From Pseudomonas nicosulfuronedens (GTDB lineage Bacteria > Pseudomonadota > Gammaproteobacteria > Pseudomonadales > Pseudomonadaceae), in assembly GCF_005877905.1 (NCBI RefSeq), contig NZ_SWDV01000001.1, positions 349,246 through 413,245 of the forward strand: a stretch of 64,000 bases of DNA, read 5' to 3'. The translations under genes and the position numbers were made by a program. The notes beneath the pieces are model-generated. The model was not told the origin of the DNA and ran no database searches. It was given only the letters and a program-made list of their open reading frames with translations. This document shows positions 1-8,121 of the stretch, in pieces (position 1 is the first letter of the stretch; each line of letters starts with the position of its first letter).

Positions 1-65
1 CGCTGTGCAGAACAACAATTCGAATCCAGAGCCAAGTCAGGCTCGAAAAAGAAACGGAGAAGTCG

Positions 66-1697
66 ATGTCTGCTCAACCCTCCGGTCACGTGGCCCGCGA
101 GATCACCCGTCACGACTACCAGAACCTCCACGACCTGCTGCGCGATGCCTGTCGCGCATTCCCCGAACGCCTCGCGTTCTCCTGTGGCGACAGCCACCTG
201 AGCTTCGCCGAGCTGGAGCGCCAGGCCGACGCCTTCGCCCGTTACCTGCGCCACCACGCCGGCCTGCAACCGGGCGAGCGCCTGGCGCTGATGCTGCCCA
301 ATTCCCTGCAGTACCCCATCGCCACCTTCGGCGCGTTGAAGGCCGGCGTGGTGCTGGTGAATACCAACCCGCAGTACACCGCCAGCGAGCTGCGCCACCA
401 ACTGGCCGACTCCGGCGCCAGCGCCGTGCTGCTGCTCGACCGCCTGCTGCCATTGCTGCGCGGCGTACAGGCGCACAGCGAAGTCCGGCAGGTGCTGCTG
501 ACCTCGATCGACGACATCGAGCGTCCGCAGTTCGACAGCGTCGAGGCCGACTGCACGCGCTTCCAGCAGGCCCTGCGCCTGGGCGCCGAGGCACCGCCGG
601 TGGATGCCGAGCCGGGCCTGGATCGCCTCGCGCTGCTGCAGTACACCGGCGGCACCACGGGGGTGTCCAAGGGCGCGATGCTCAGTCACCGCAGCCTGAT
701 CGCCAACGTCGTGCAGACCCTGGAGCTGTTCCTGCGCCCCGGCTTGCTGGAGCCGGCCACCGACGTGCGTATCGCGCCGCTGCCGCTGTACCACATCATG
801 GCGTTCTCGACGAACCTGCTGAGTTCGGTGGGCATGGGCCTGCACACCGTCTTCATCCGCGACGGCCGCAACCTCGACGAGATCCTCGGCGCCATGCGCC
901 GCTATCCCTTCACCCTGATGAGCGGGATCAACACCCTGTTCGTCGGCCTGATGAACCACCCGGACTTCCCCGCCATCGACTTCAGCCACCTGAAGTGGGT
1001 GACCTCCGGCGGCGCACCGCTGAACCGCGAAGTGGGCCGCCGCTGGGAAGCACTGACCGGTGCGCCGGTGCGCGAGGGCTTCGGCCTCACCGAGGCATCG
1101 CCCGTGGTTTCCACCGGCACGCTGCTGAGCCCGTACCGTGAGGGCTACGTCGGACAGGCGCTGGTGGACACCGAGCTGCGTACGGTGGACGAGGAGGGCA
1201 ACGACACTGGCCCCGACCAGCCCGGCGAGCTGTGGCTGCGTGGCCCGCAGGTGATGCAGGGGTACTGGCAGCGGCCGGAGGAGAGCGCCCAGGTGCTGAC
1301 TGCCGACGGCTGGCTGAAGACCGGCGACATCGCCGAGCTGGACGCCGACGGCATGCTGAAGATCGTCGACCGCAAGAAGGACATGATCCTGGTCTCCGGC
1401 TTCAACGTGTTCCCCAACGAAGTGGAAGACGCGGTGATGCGCCACCCCGGCGTGCGCGAGTGCGTGGCCATCGGCGTGCCGGACGAGCGCAAGGGCGAGT
1501 CGGTGAAGCTGTTCGTCAGCCTCAGGGACGAGACGCTGGCGCCGGCACAGATCATCGCCCACTGCCGCGAGCACCTCACCGGCTACAAGGTGCCGAGCTT
1601 CGTCGAGGTGCTCGACGAGCTGCCCAAGACCAGCGTCGGCAAGCTGCTGCGCCGGCAATTGCGCGACCTGGAACTGGCCAAAAGGACCACCGCGTGA
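66..1697 (+). CDS. Acyl-CoA synthetase (AMP-forming fatty-acid CoA ligase)
   Basis: Activates a carboxylic acid, probably a medium- or long-chain fatty acid, to its CoA thioester through an acyl-adenylate. The 543-residue protein has the ANL-family signatures: the phosphate loop YTGGTTG at residues 193-199, GFGLTEASP, the hinge region with KTGD and DRKKDMI, and the C-terminal catalytic lysine (about K526) in KTSVGKLLRR. The ATG at 66 follows a GGAGA ribosome site at good distance. The stop overlaps a GTG in the next frame where a 3-hydroxyacyl-CoA dehydrogenase begins or lies just downstream, so the two are likely one beta-oxidation operon. Chain-length preference cannot be read from the sequence; a short-chain or aromatic acid ligase remains possible. 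Confidence 0.88.
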   Translation: MSAQPSGHVAREITRHDYQNLHDLLRDACRAFPERLAFSCGDSHLSFAELERQADAFARYLRHHAGLQPGERLALMLPNSLQYPIATFGALKAGVVLVNTNPQYTASELRHQLADSGASAVLLLDRLLPLLRGVQAHSEVRQVLLTSIDDIERPQFDSVEADCTRFQQALRLGAEAPPVDAEPGLDRLALLQYTGGTTGVSKGAMLSHRSLIANVVQTLELFLRPGLLEPATDVRIAPLPLYHIMAFSTNLLSSVGMGLHTVFIRDGRNLDEILGAMRRYPFTLMSGINTLFVGLMNHPDFPAIDFSHLKWVTSGGAPLNREVGRRWEALTGAPVREGFGLTEASPVVSTGTLLSPYREGYVGQALVDTELRTVDEEGNDTGPDQPGELWLRGPQVMQGYWQRPEESAQVLTADGWLKTGDIAELDADGMLKIVDRKKDMILVSGFNVFPNEVEDAVMRHPGVRECVAIGVPDERKGESVKLFVSLRDETLAPAQIIAHCREHLTGYKVPSFVEVLDELPKTSVGKLLRRQLRDLELAKRTTA

Positions 1698-1744
1698 GCA
1701 CAGCGTCTATGGTTGAAGCAGGTGCGCACGACGAGACCCGCAGC

Positions 1745-3268
1745 ATGACCGAGTCCTTCCACCGTATCGGCGTGATCGGCGCCGGGGCCATGGGCCGCGG
1801 CATCGCCCAACTGTTCGCCAGTGCCGGGTTGCCGGTGCGGTTGTACGACAGCAACCCGCAGACCGTGGAGCAGGCGCTGGCCTTCAACCGCGAGCTGCTG
1901 GAGCGCGCGGTGGCCAAGGGCAAGCTCGCCCCGGACGCCCTCGATGCGACGATGCAGCGCCTGCTGCCGAGCCACAACCTGGATGAACTGGCCGACTGCG
2001 ACCTGCTGATCGAAGCCATCATCGAAGACCTCGGCGCCAAGCAGGCGCTGCTCGCCGAGCTGGAAAAACGCGTGGCGCCGGACGCCGTGCTGGCGAGCAA
2101 TACCTCTTCGCTCTCGGTGACCCGCATCGCCGCGCGCTGCCTGCACCCGGAGCGGGTCGCCGGCTTCCACTTCTTCAACCCGGTGACGCTGATGCGCATT
2201 GTCGAGGTGGTACGCGGGCAGCGCACCAGCGAGTCGGTCGTGCGCCGCCTGAGCCGACTGGCCGAGCAAGCCGGGCATTACCCAGCGGTGTCGCCGGACA
2301 GCCCCGGCTTCATTGTCAACCACGCTGGCCGTGCCTTCAGCACCGAAGCGCTGCGCATCCTCGGCGAAGGCATCGCCAGCCCGGCACAGATCGACCGCAT
2401 CCTGCGCGACGGCGTGGGCTTCCGCATGGGGCCGTTCGAGCTGCTCGACCTGACCGGGCTGGATGTTTCCCACGCGGTGATGGAATCGCTCTACCAGCAG
2501 TTCTACCAGGACCCGCGCTACACCCCGTCGCCGCTGGCCGCGCAACGTGTCGCCGGCGGCTTGCTGGGGCGCAAGAGCGGCGAAGGCTTCTATCGCTACC
2601 GCGACGGTCAGGCGGTGCGTGAGCCCGAGGAGCAGCACGAAACCGTGCTGCTCAATCGCCCTTACTGGCTCGACAGCCAGGACCCCGAGCTACGCCATCG
2701 CGTGGCTGCGATCCTCACCCTCGGCGGCGTGGTGCTGGAGACCGGCGAAGCGCCGTCGTCCCGCGCCATCTGCCTGGTTACGCCGCTGGGGGTGGACGCC
2801 AGCACGCGCATCGACGCCCTCGGTCTGCCGCCGGAGCGCAGCCTGGCGCTGGAGACCTTCACCGAACTGGACCGTCGACGGGTGCTGATGCGCCAGCCGG
2901 CGCTCGACCCCAAGCTCGAAGCCCAGGCGCGCCAGGCGCTGGGCAGCGACGGCGTGCCGGTGGAAGTGATCAACGATTCGCCTGGCTTCATCAGCCAGCG
3001 GGTGGTCGCGGGCATCGTCAACCTCGGCGGCGAGATCGCCCAGCGCGGCATTGCCAGCCCGGTAACGCTGGACCGCGCGGTGCAACTGGCACTGGGTTAT
3101 CCCCTGGGCCCGCTGGCCTTCGGCGAGCACTACGGGGCTGCGCGCATCCTCACCATCCTCCAGGGCCTGCAGGTCTGCTACGGCGAGGCGCGCTACCGGC
3201 CCAGCCCCTGGCTGCGACGCCGTGTGCAGCTGGATTTGCCGCTGCACAGCCCGGACAGGCCGGAGTGA
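1745..3268 (+). CDS. 3-hydroxyacyl-CoA dehydrogenase (PaaH/FadB-type)
   Basis: Oxidises 3-hydroxyacyl-CoA to 3-ketoacyl-CoA with NAD+. The N-terminal Rossmann motif GAGAMG is at residues 12-17, the catalytic histidine is in HFFNP (about H142), and DSPGFIVN opens the helical C-terminal domain. A second, partial C-terminal domain copy with NDSPGFIS follows, as in the roughly 505-residue PaaH type. Three in-frame starts exist: GTG 1694, which overlaps the upstream stop and has AAAGGA before it; ATG 1709; and ATG 1745. I chose 1745 because the family begins just before the Rossmann motif, but the GTG has the better ribosome site and may be the real start. Forms a pair with the acyl-CoA ligase upstream. 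Confidence 0.85.
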   Translation: MTESFHRIGVIGAGAMGRGIAQLFASAGLPVRLYDSNPQTVEQALAFNRELLERAVAKGKLAPDALDATMQRLLPSHNLDELADCDLLIEAIIEDLGAKQALLAELEKRVAPDAVLASNTSSLSVTRIAARCLHPERVAGFHFFNPVTLMRIVEVVRGQRTSESVVRRLSRLAEQAGHYPAVSPDSPGFIVNHAGRAFSTEALRILGEGIASPAQIDRILRDGVGFRMGPFELLDLTGLDVSHAVMESLYQQFYQDPRYTPSPLAAQRVAGGLLGRKSGEGFYRYRDGQAVREPEEQHETVLLNRPYWLDSQDPELRHRVAAILTLGGVVLETGEAPSSRAICLVTPLGVDASTRIDALGLPPERSLALETFTELDRRRVLMRQPALDPKLEAQARQALGSDGVPVEVINDSPGFISQRVVAGIVNLGGEIAQRGIASPVTLDRAVQLALGYPLGPLAFGEHYGAARILTILQGLQVCYGEARYRPSPWLRRRVQLDLPLHSPDRPE

Positions 3269-3293
3269 GGCTCAACCGGCAGCGGTGCAGACT

Positions 3294-4385
3294 TCAGCGG
3301 AAGCTGACGAACTCCCCAGCCTTCAGCTTCTCCAGCGCGACCTTGCGCTCAGCAGGCGGCAGTGCTCCAAGCTTTTCCACCCGCGCATAGAACGCCGGCC
3401 AGTTGCCGCCGACCTGGGCAAACAGCGCGGCGAACGAGGGTACCCACTGGTCGTAGAGACCGAAGGGCAGCAGCTTGGCGTTGTTCAGCGGGCCGTCGAC
3501 CCAAGCGTCGAATGGCGCCTTGCCGCCCCAGTCCTCATCGCGCATCCGTGCGTAGTCGTGGCGCAAGCGCTCGAATTCGGCCTGCTTGCCGGCACGCTTC
3601 TGCGCCTCGCTGCGCGGGCTGGCATAGAGCGCCTGCAGGCGCTCGCGGGTATCGAGTACCAGTTGGGTGAAGCGCTGGCGTTGCTCGGCCAGCAGCGGCG
3701 ATTCGTCCGGCAGATGGCGTGCCTCGCGCCAGCGACGGCCGCCCTCGGCCTCGACGAACGAAGCGTACGATTCGTTGAACGCCGTATCACCCGGCAGATA
3801 GAACTTCTGGTGCGCCAGCTCGTGGAAGATCGTCTCGGCCAGGCGCTGGTCGCCCCAGCGCAGCATGCTGCTGAGGATCGGGTCATCGAACCAGCCGAGG
3901 GTCGAATAGGCCTCCACGCCACCGACATAGACATCCAGCCCCTGCTCCTTCAAACGCCTCGCCTCGGCCTGCGCGCCCTTGTCGCCGTAATAGCCGCGGT
4001 AGGCCACGCAGCCGGCGATGGGGAAGCAATGGGTCAGCGGCTGCAGCGACAGCTCGGGCGTGGCGAAGACGTTCCACACCACGTTGGGCCGATGGATGTC
4101 GGCGTAGAGACGGTAGCTCTGGTTGTCCGGCAGGCCCAGCTCGGCGCTGGCGAAGGCGCGCGCCTCCTGGGACAGCTCCAGGCGCTGGCGCAACGCGGGG
4201 TCGCGGGTCGGATCGGCGACCACTTCGGCCACCGGTTCGCGGGCGGCGAGCAGGCGCAACTGGCCGTCCGCCAACTGGCTGTAGTAGCTCACCGTGGAAC
4301 AACCGCTCAGCGCCCAGATGGCCAGGCAGGGAACCCAGCGGCACAGGCGGCGGTCGAGTGTCGGGATAAGAAGGCGGAAGGGCAT
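3294..4385 (-). CDS. Putative aminopeptidase lipoprotein (PF10023 family)
   Basis: A 363-residue predicted zinc peptidase. A positively charged start and hydrophobic stretch lead to the lipobox ALSGC with Cys29, so it should be a lipoprotein facing the periplasm. The zinc-binding HELAH motif is at residues 188-192, with a downstream FNESYASFVE segment that could supply the third ligand. This layout matches the predicted aminopeptidase family PF10023, known mainly from proteobacteria and poorly characterised. It ends 25 bases past the convergent dehydrogenase gene and is divergent from two small lipoprotein genes. The substrate is unknown. Confidence 0.8.
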   Translation of the reverse strand: MPFRLLIPTLDRRLCRWVPCLAIWALSGCSTVSYYSQLADGQLRLLAAREPVAEVVADPTRDPALRQRLELSQEARAFASAELGLPDNQSYRLYADIHRPNVVWNVFATPELSLQPLTHCFPIAGCVAYRGYYGDKGAQAEARRLKEQGLDVYVGGVEAYSTLGWFDDPILSSMLRWGDQRLAETIFHELAHQKFYLPGDTAFNESYASFVEAEGGRRWREARHLPDESPLLAEQRQRFTQLVLDTRERLQALYASPRSEAQKRAGKQAEFERLRHDYARMRDEDWGGKAPFDAWVDGPLNNAKLLPFGLYDQWVPSFAALFAQVGGNWPAFYARVEKLGALPPAERKVALEKLKAGEFVSFR

Positions 4386-4450
4386 GCGCGGAACATAGCA
4401 CAGCGCCTGTTCCGCCCGCTGCCGACCCTTTCGACCAGGAGCCCCACCCG

Positions 4451-4867
4451 ATGCGCGCCCTTCTCATACCTGCCGGCCTGCTCGCCCTGAGCGGCTGTTC
4501 GATGCTGATGCCCCAGCCGGACCCGAACCGCGCCTGGGTCGACCTGGACACCAACAGCCAGAGCGATCTGGCGGCCATGGAAGTGGACAACAAGGAGTGG
4601 TCCAGCACCCGCTACTTCGAGGTCGACCCGGGCTCCCACGAATTGCGTGTGCGCTTCCAGTTCCAGGTCGAGCCGGTGGACATCGGCCCGGTGGACGAGG
4701 CGCTGTGGCGCGACTGCGAAATGACCGTGCAATACAAGGAGTTCAGCGCCGGTCAGCGCTACCGCCTGGAAACCGGCAGCATCGGCTTCCGCCCCTGGGC
4801 CAAGCTCTACGATGCCCAGGGTGGCGAAATCGCCCGCGGCCGCGAACGGGGCTGCGCCAAGGCCTGA
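4451..4867 (+). CDS. Small lipoprotein, first of a tandem pair
   Basis: 138 residues with a short signal peptide and lipobox ALSGC (Cys16). The mature part contains AWVDLDT, a PGSHELRVRFQF segment and a C-terminal YRLETGSIGF stretch. The same elements occur in the same order in the next gene (AWIDLYT, PGRHELVVRFQY, YRLELRP), so the two are paralogues from a tandem duplication. Both keep a late pair of cysteines (WRDCEMTV and ERGCAKA here) that could form a disulfide. The function is unknown; I recognise it only as the type of small lipoprotein common in Pseudomonas. It is transcribed away from the predicted aminopeptidase lipoprotein. Confidence 0.72.
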   Translation: MRALLIPAGLLALSGCSMLMPQPDPNRAWVDLDTNSQSDLAAMEVDNKEWSSTRYFEVDPGSHELRVRFQFQVEPVDIGPVDEALWRDCEMTVQYKEFSAGQRYRLETGSIGFRPWAKLYDAQGGEIARGRERGCAKA

Positions 4868-4910
4868 GCGGGGTATGCTGTGGGATAAGCCCATTCCACG
4901 GTGAACTTCC

Positions 4911-5351
4911 ATGCGCCCGTGTCATCTCCCCGGCCTCCTTTCCCTGGGCTTCGCCCTGCTCGCCGGCTGCGCCAGCCCGCTGCCGGCCCACGATCCGCAG
5001 ATGGCCTGGATCGACCTCTACACCACGCCGGGCAAGACCCTGATGGCCGAGCGCCTGGATGGCCAATCGGTGAACGACGGCCGCTTCTACCAGGTGACGC
5101 CGGGGCGCCACGAGCTGGTGGTGCGCTTCCAGTACGAAGTCTCCAGCGGCGGCGGCATGGGCCAGATGACCGATCCCTCGGAGCTGACCTGCCGGGTCAA
5201 GGTGGCCTACGACGACTTCGCCGCCGGTGAACGCTACCGCCTGGAGCTGCGCCCGCAATTGCGCAGCGCGCTGGCGCTGCTGACGGACGCCAACGGCAAG
5301 CTGGTGGCGAAGACGGACTTCCAGGGTGCGGTGCGCTGCGGGCCGTTCTGA
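4911..5351 (+). CDS. Small lipoprotein, second of a tandem pair
   Basis: 146 residues with lipobox LLAGC (Cys20). It is a paralogue of the gene 43 bases upstream: it shares the AW(V/I)DL start of the mature part, the PG(S/R)HEL(R/V)VRFQ core, a central cysteine (LTCRVKV) and one near the C-terminus (VRCGPF). It carries an extra glycine-rich SSGGGMG insert after the core. Likely anchored in the outer membrane and co-transcribed with the first copy. Function unknown; no enzyme motif is visible. Confidence 0.7.
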   Translation: MRPCHLPGLLSLGFALLAGCASPLPAHDPQMAWIDLYTTPGKTLMAERLDGQSVNDGRFYQVTPGRHELVVRFQYEVSSGGGMGQMTDPSELTCRVKVAYDDFAAGERYRLELRPQLRSALALLTDANGKLVAKTDFQGAVRCGPF

Positions 5352-5482
5352 GCCGCAACCTGCAGGAGCGGCGGAACGCCTGGCCGACGCGCGCGCTGGT
5401 GCGCTCCTGTAGTCGATGAGTTCCTCCCGCGCAGCATCCTGTCGTACAGTCGCGCTCCCAGTGAGCGGAGCCTCGCGAACAA

Positions 5483-5845
5483 ATGCATACGCTGCTCGAT
5501 TTCAAGGAAGAAGCGCTGGCCGAATACCTGAATTCGGCCCTGCGCCGGCACGGGCTGGACTCTTACGTCTTCAATGTCGGCGTTGCCCCTGACGGCAGTC
5601 CGCTGTTCTCCATCGCATGCCCCAATGTGAGTGAGATGAATCAGGCGCGCTACCTGATCTACTCCAGCACGTACTTCATCCGCGACATCCACCCCGAGGC
5701 TGCCGATGAACTACGCAAGATCCGTTGGGAGGCTCGTCGCAAGGGCCGCCAGATGTTGCTCGGGCTGCTGACATCCAAACCGGCGCTGGTGTTCTCAGCG
5801 CTAGCCCTGAGTGCAGCCGCGGTGGGTTACCTGCTGGATCTTTAG
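5483..5845 (+). CDS. Hypothetical protein with C-terminal membrane anchor
   Basis: 120 residues. The first 90 are soluble with no motif I recognise; residues from about 97 to the end (SKPALVFSALALSAAAVGYL) are a single hydrophobic segment preceded by a basic stretch (RWEARRKGRQ). The layout is that of a tail-anchored protein with its bulk in the cytoplasm. The start is the first ATG after a GGAG-like region (gtgagcggagcc). It stands alone between a lipoprotein gene and a convergent DUF1161 gene. I do not assign a function. Confidence 0.6.
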   Translation: MHTLLDFKEEALAEYLNSALRRHGLDSYVFNVGVAPDGSPLFSIACPNVSEMNQARYLIYSSTYFIRDIHPEAADELRKIRWEARRKGRQMLLGLLTSKPALVFSALALSAAAVGYLLDL

Positions 5846-5883
5846 TCGCGCGCAAGGCGTGCTGGCCCGATCGAACGCCGCGC

Positions 5884-6129
5884 TCAGCCGTCGTTCTTCT
5901 GGTAGATGATCCGCCGCTTCCCGTTGTCGCAGGTGCCGACCACCATGTTCGGATCCTTTACCTCGGACTTGTCCACGATCTCCAGGGTGTAGGAGGTCAC
6001 CCCGGCGGCCTGGATCTTGGTCTCGATTTCGGCCTTGAGCTCCTCGCAGGGCTTCACCGCCGCCCAGCTCACGCCGCTCGCCAGCAGCATCGCCACGCCT
6101 GTCGCCACAGCCCACTTCATCGTCGTCAT
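5884..6129 (-). CDS. DUF1161 family periplasmic protein (copy 1)
   Basis: 81 residues starting at an ATG placed 7 bases after GAGG; a GTG one codon earlier is also possible. It has a signal peptide ending near SWA|AVKPC. The mature part holds the family pattern KPCEELKAEIE, an alternating VTSYTLEIVDK segment, and VVGTCDNGKRRIIYQ with the second conserved cysteine, so one disulfide is likely. The same pattern recurs in the gene at 6850-7071. The family has no established function. It lies downstream of the OsmC-type gene on the same strand. Confidence 0.75.
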   Translation of the reverse strand: MTTMKWAVATGVAMLLASGVSWAAVKPCEELKAEIETKIQAAGVTSYTLEIVDKSEVKDPNMVVGTCDNGKRRIIYQKNDG

Positions 6130-6211
6130 CACAGTCCCTCGTCAGAACCCCTCGGTGGGGCACCCTATCCTAACGGTGGACCTCCGCCGCGCAACAGAGT
6201 GCCCCGCTGGC

Positions 6212-6634
6212 TCATTCGAGGCTGGCGTCGAGGGTGATGCGCGCGTTGAGCACCCGCGAGACCGGGCAGCCGGCCTTGGCCTTGTCGGCGATGGCCTGGA
6301 AGGTCTGCGCATCGGTGCCCGGCACCTTCGCCTTCAACGTCAGGTGCACGGCGGTGATGGTGAAACCATCAGTGAGCTTTTCCAGGCTGACCTCGGCTTG
6401 GGTGTCGATACTTTCGGCCGTCAGGCCGGCCTCGCCGAGCATCATCGACAGCGCCATGGAGAAGCAACCAGCGTGAGCCGCGCCGATCAGTTCTTCCGGA
6501 TTGGTGCCCGGTGCGCCCTCGAAGCGGGTGTTGAAGCCGTAGGGCTGCTCCTTGAGCGCGCCGCTTTCGGTGGAGATCGTGCCCTTGCCGTCCTTCAGGC
6601 CACCCTGCCAGTGGGCCGATGCCGATTTCTTCAT
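6212..6634 (-). CDS. OsmC/Ohr family peroxiredoxin-like protein
   Basis: 140 residues, the usual OsmC length (about 140). Thiol-dependent reduction of organic or fatty-acid hydroperoxides is the known family role. The two reactive cysteines are visible: AHAGCFSMALS and, about 60 residues later, KAGCPVSRVL, each in the expected context. The TNPEELIGAAHA segment before the first cysteine and the N-terminal KKSASAHWQGG are typical of the OsmC rather than the Ohr branch. The start is the ATG before KKSAS; a longer frame reading through the upstream palindromic repeat is not credible. Two DUF1161 genes flank it on the same strand, which hints at a shared envelope or osmotic stress role. Confidence 0.85.
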   Translation of the reverse strand: MKKSASAHWQGGLKDGKGTISTESGALKEQPYGFNTRFEGAPGTNPEELIGAAHAGCFSMALSMMLGEAGLTAESIDTQAEVSLEKLTDGFTITAVHLTLKAKVPGTDAQTFQAIADKAKAGCPVSRVLNARITLDASLE

Positions 6635-6703
6635 GTCGCGTCCTCCGCGTGGGTTGCAGTCAGGACTTTCGAGGCCGGGAAGGTTTGCGGGGTTCAGCTT
6701 TTC

Positions 6704-6782
6704 GTAGGAGCGAGCTTGCTCGCGAACCCGCCCAGCCGAGTAGCTGCCGGCGAGCACCGTTCGCGAGCAAGCTCGCTCCTAC
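6704..6782. repeat. REP-type palindromic repeat pair (family A)
   Basis: Two near-identical arms in inverted orientation: GTAGGAGCGAGCTTGCTCGC at the left and its reverse complement at the right, about 30 bases apart. Each arm is itself a short palindrome (GCGAGCTTGCTCGC). The same element occurs at 14.9, 28.5 and 31.6 kb. This is the widespread Pseudomonas REP class. Confidence 0.85.
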
Positions 6783-6799
6783 AGGCAGCAGGTGCGATG

Positions 6800-6831
6800 A
6801 AAAAGGCCGGGCCCCTCACGGAGCCCGGCCT
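6800..6831 (-). terminator. Rho-independent terminator after DUF1161 copy 2
   Basis: On the minus strand a GGCCGGGC / GCCCGGCC stem with a loop of about ten bases is followed by TTTTT. It lies 18 bases past the stop of the gene at 6850. Confidence 0.75.
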
Positions 6832-6849
6832 CGATTCACGTCCAGGCGT

Positions 6850-7071
6850 TTACTTGGAGTAAACGATTTCCTTGGTGCCGCCTTCGCAGGTGCCGACGAC
6901 TTGCTTGCCGCCCGCGCTGCCCTTGTCGACGACCTCCAGGTTGAAAGAGGCGACGCCCTTGGCCTTGATCTTCGCCTCGATTTCCGACTTCAGCTCTTCG
7001 CACGGCTTGCCGGCGGCAAAGACGTTGCCAGCCAGGGCGAAGACCCCCACAGCGATCAGGAACTTCTTCAT
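6850..7071 (-). CDS. DUF1161 family periplasmic protein (copy 2)
   Basis: 73 residues with a clean signal peptide (MKKFLIAVGVFALAGNVFAA). The mature part repeats the family pattern KPCEELKSEIEAKIKAKGV, SFNLEVVDK and VVGTCEGGTKEIVYSK seen in the copy at 5884, with about half of the mature residues shared. The ATG follows a GAGGGAGCG ribosome site. It has its own terminator, so it is probably transcribed alone. Function unknown. Confidence 0.78.
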   Translation of the reverse strand: MKKFLIAVGVFALAGNVFAAGKPCEELKSEIEAKIKAKGVASFNLEVVDKGSAGGKQVVGTCEGGTKEIVYSK

Positions 7072-7232
7072 CGGTAACGCTCCCTCGTCGTTCACAGAAA
7101 AGGCCCGAACGGGCCGGAAAACCGGGCTACCCCGGTACGCACGACCACGCGCCTCGCCAACATGGCAGCAGCGCGTGACAAAAGAGCCACGTGCAGAAGG
7201 CCCTCGACAAACAGGATCGAGCCGCAGGCGAT

Positions 7233-7448
7233 CTAGCTGTTGGCGATGCGGAAGCCAACCTTGATGGTCACCTGGTAGTGCCCTACCGCACCGTTCTCGA
7301 TATGCCCGCGGGTGTCCACCACCTCGAACCATTCCAGGAAGTCGATGCTCTTGGCCGCCTCGGCCAGGGCGTTGTTGATCGCATCCTCGATGCTGGTGCG
7401 CGAGGAGCCGACCAGCTCGATCTTCTTGTAGGTGTGGTGATTCGACAT
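7233..7448 (-). CDS. Dodecin family flavin-binding protein
   Basis: 71 residues, the standard dodecin size. Dodecins assemble into hollow dodecamers that store flavins or related cofactors. Family features present are the N-terminal [10 protein letters not shown], the helix with [16 protein letters not shown], the flavin-stacking tryptophan in [11 protein letters not shown], and the strand [14 protein letters not shown] with the conserved glutamine. The ATG follows a GGGAGCACGCG stretch. It is divergent from the ECF sigma gene and shares a short promoter region with it, though nothing links the two functionally. Confidence 0.88.
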   Translation of the reverse strand: MSNHHTYKKIELVGSSRTSIEDAINNALAEAAKSIDFLEWFEVVDTRGHIENGAVGHYQVTIKVGFRIANS

Positions 7449-7570
7449 CGCGTGCTCCCAGGCGCGCTCAAGGGCGCGCGGTGAGTGAGTGTCCCAGTTG
7501 GACCCTAGTCGATGGGCACAAGTGCAGCAAATTGCCGGTAGCGGCGAATTGCCGTCTCTCCCGGGAAATG

Positions 7571-7590
7571 TATAATGCGAAGCATTCTTA
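7571..7590 (+). promoter_or_regulatory. Possible Fur box before the first ECF sigma gene
   Basis: The sequence TATAATGCGAAGCATTCTTA matches the 19-base Fur consensus at about 13 positions, with good outer hexamers, and lies 16 bases before the sigma-factor start. Iron repression of such genes is usual. The match is moderate. Confidence 0.45.
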
Positions 7591-7605
7591 TTTAATAGTC
7601 CAGGG

Positions 7606-8121
7606 ATGGTCCGCGTGGCCGGCTCACTCTCCAGCAAGCTGGGGTTCTTCTTCAGCGACCACCACCGCTGGCTGCTGCAGCACGTGCAGCGCTACCTGGA
7701 TAACCGCGCCGACGGCGAAGACACGGCGGCCGAGACGTTCTGCCAGATTCTCGCCGCCCAGGTCGATCCACAGACCATCGAGCAGCCACGCGCCTATCTC
7801 TCCACCATTACCCGCCGGCTCATCTACGACCGTCACCGCCGCCGCCGGCTGGAACGCGCCTACCTGGACTACCTCAGCCTCCAGCCCGAAGCCCTGGAGC
7901 CTTCGCCGGAAGACCGTGCGCTGCTGCTCGAAGCACTGCTGCTGGTCGACCGCACCCTGGATGGCCTGCCGCAGGTGGTGCGCCGTGCCTTCCTGCTCAG
8001 CCAGCTCGACGGCCTGGGCTACGCCGAGATCGGCCGGCTCCTGGCTGTCAGCGAACGCACCGTGGGGCGCTACATGAAGCAGGCGCTGCGGCAGATCTAC
8101 CTCAATGAGCTGGTGCCATGA
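7606..8121 (+). CDS. FecI-type ECF sigma factor
   Basis: 171 residues, an RNA polymerase sigma-70 factor of the extracytoplasmic iron-starvation group. Region 2 is seen as [27 protein letters not shown] followed by [19 protein letters not shown]; region 4 as [20 protein letters not shown] and the helix-turn-helix [19 protein letters not shown]. It overlaps the FecR-like gene by four bases (ATGA), and a TonB-dependent receptor with a signalling domain follows, so the sigma factor very likely drives that receptor gene when its siderophore is bound. An ATG is used at 7606; GGGATG upstream is the only ribosome-site-like sequence. Confidence 0.92.
   Translation: MVRVAGSLSSKLGFFFSDHHRWLLQHVQRYLDNRADGEDTAAETFCQILAAQVDPQTIEQPRAYLSTITRRLIYDRHRRRRLERAYLDYLSLQPEALEPSPEDRALLLEALLLVDRTLDGLPQVVRRAFLLSQLDGLGYAEIGRLLAVSERTVGRYMKQALRQIYLNELVP

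Noticed and set aside
1..65. Possible gene end at the left edge
   Set aside because: The 65 bases hold only a ribosome site for the acyl-CoA ligase; no supported coding frame.
6634..6757. N-terminal extension of the OsmC-type protein
   Set aside because: It reads through a REP element and matches no family member; the internal ATG before KKSAS is the standard start.
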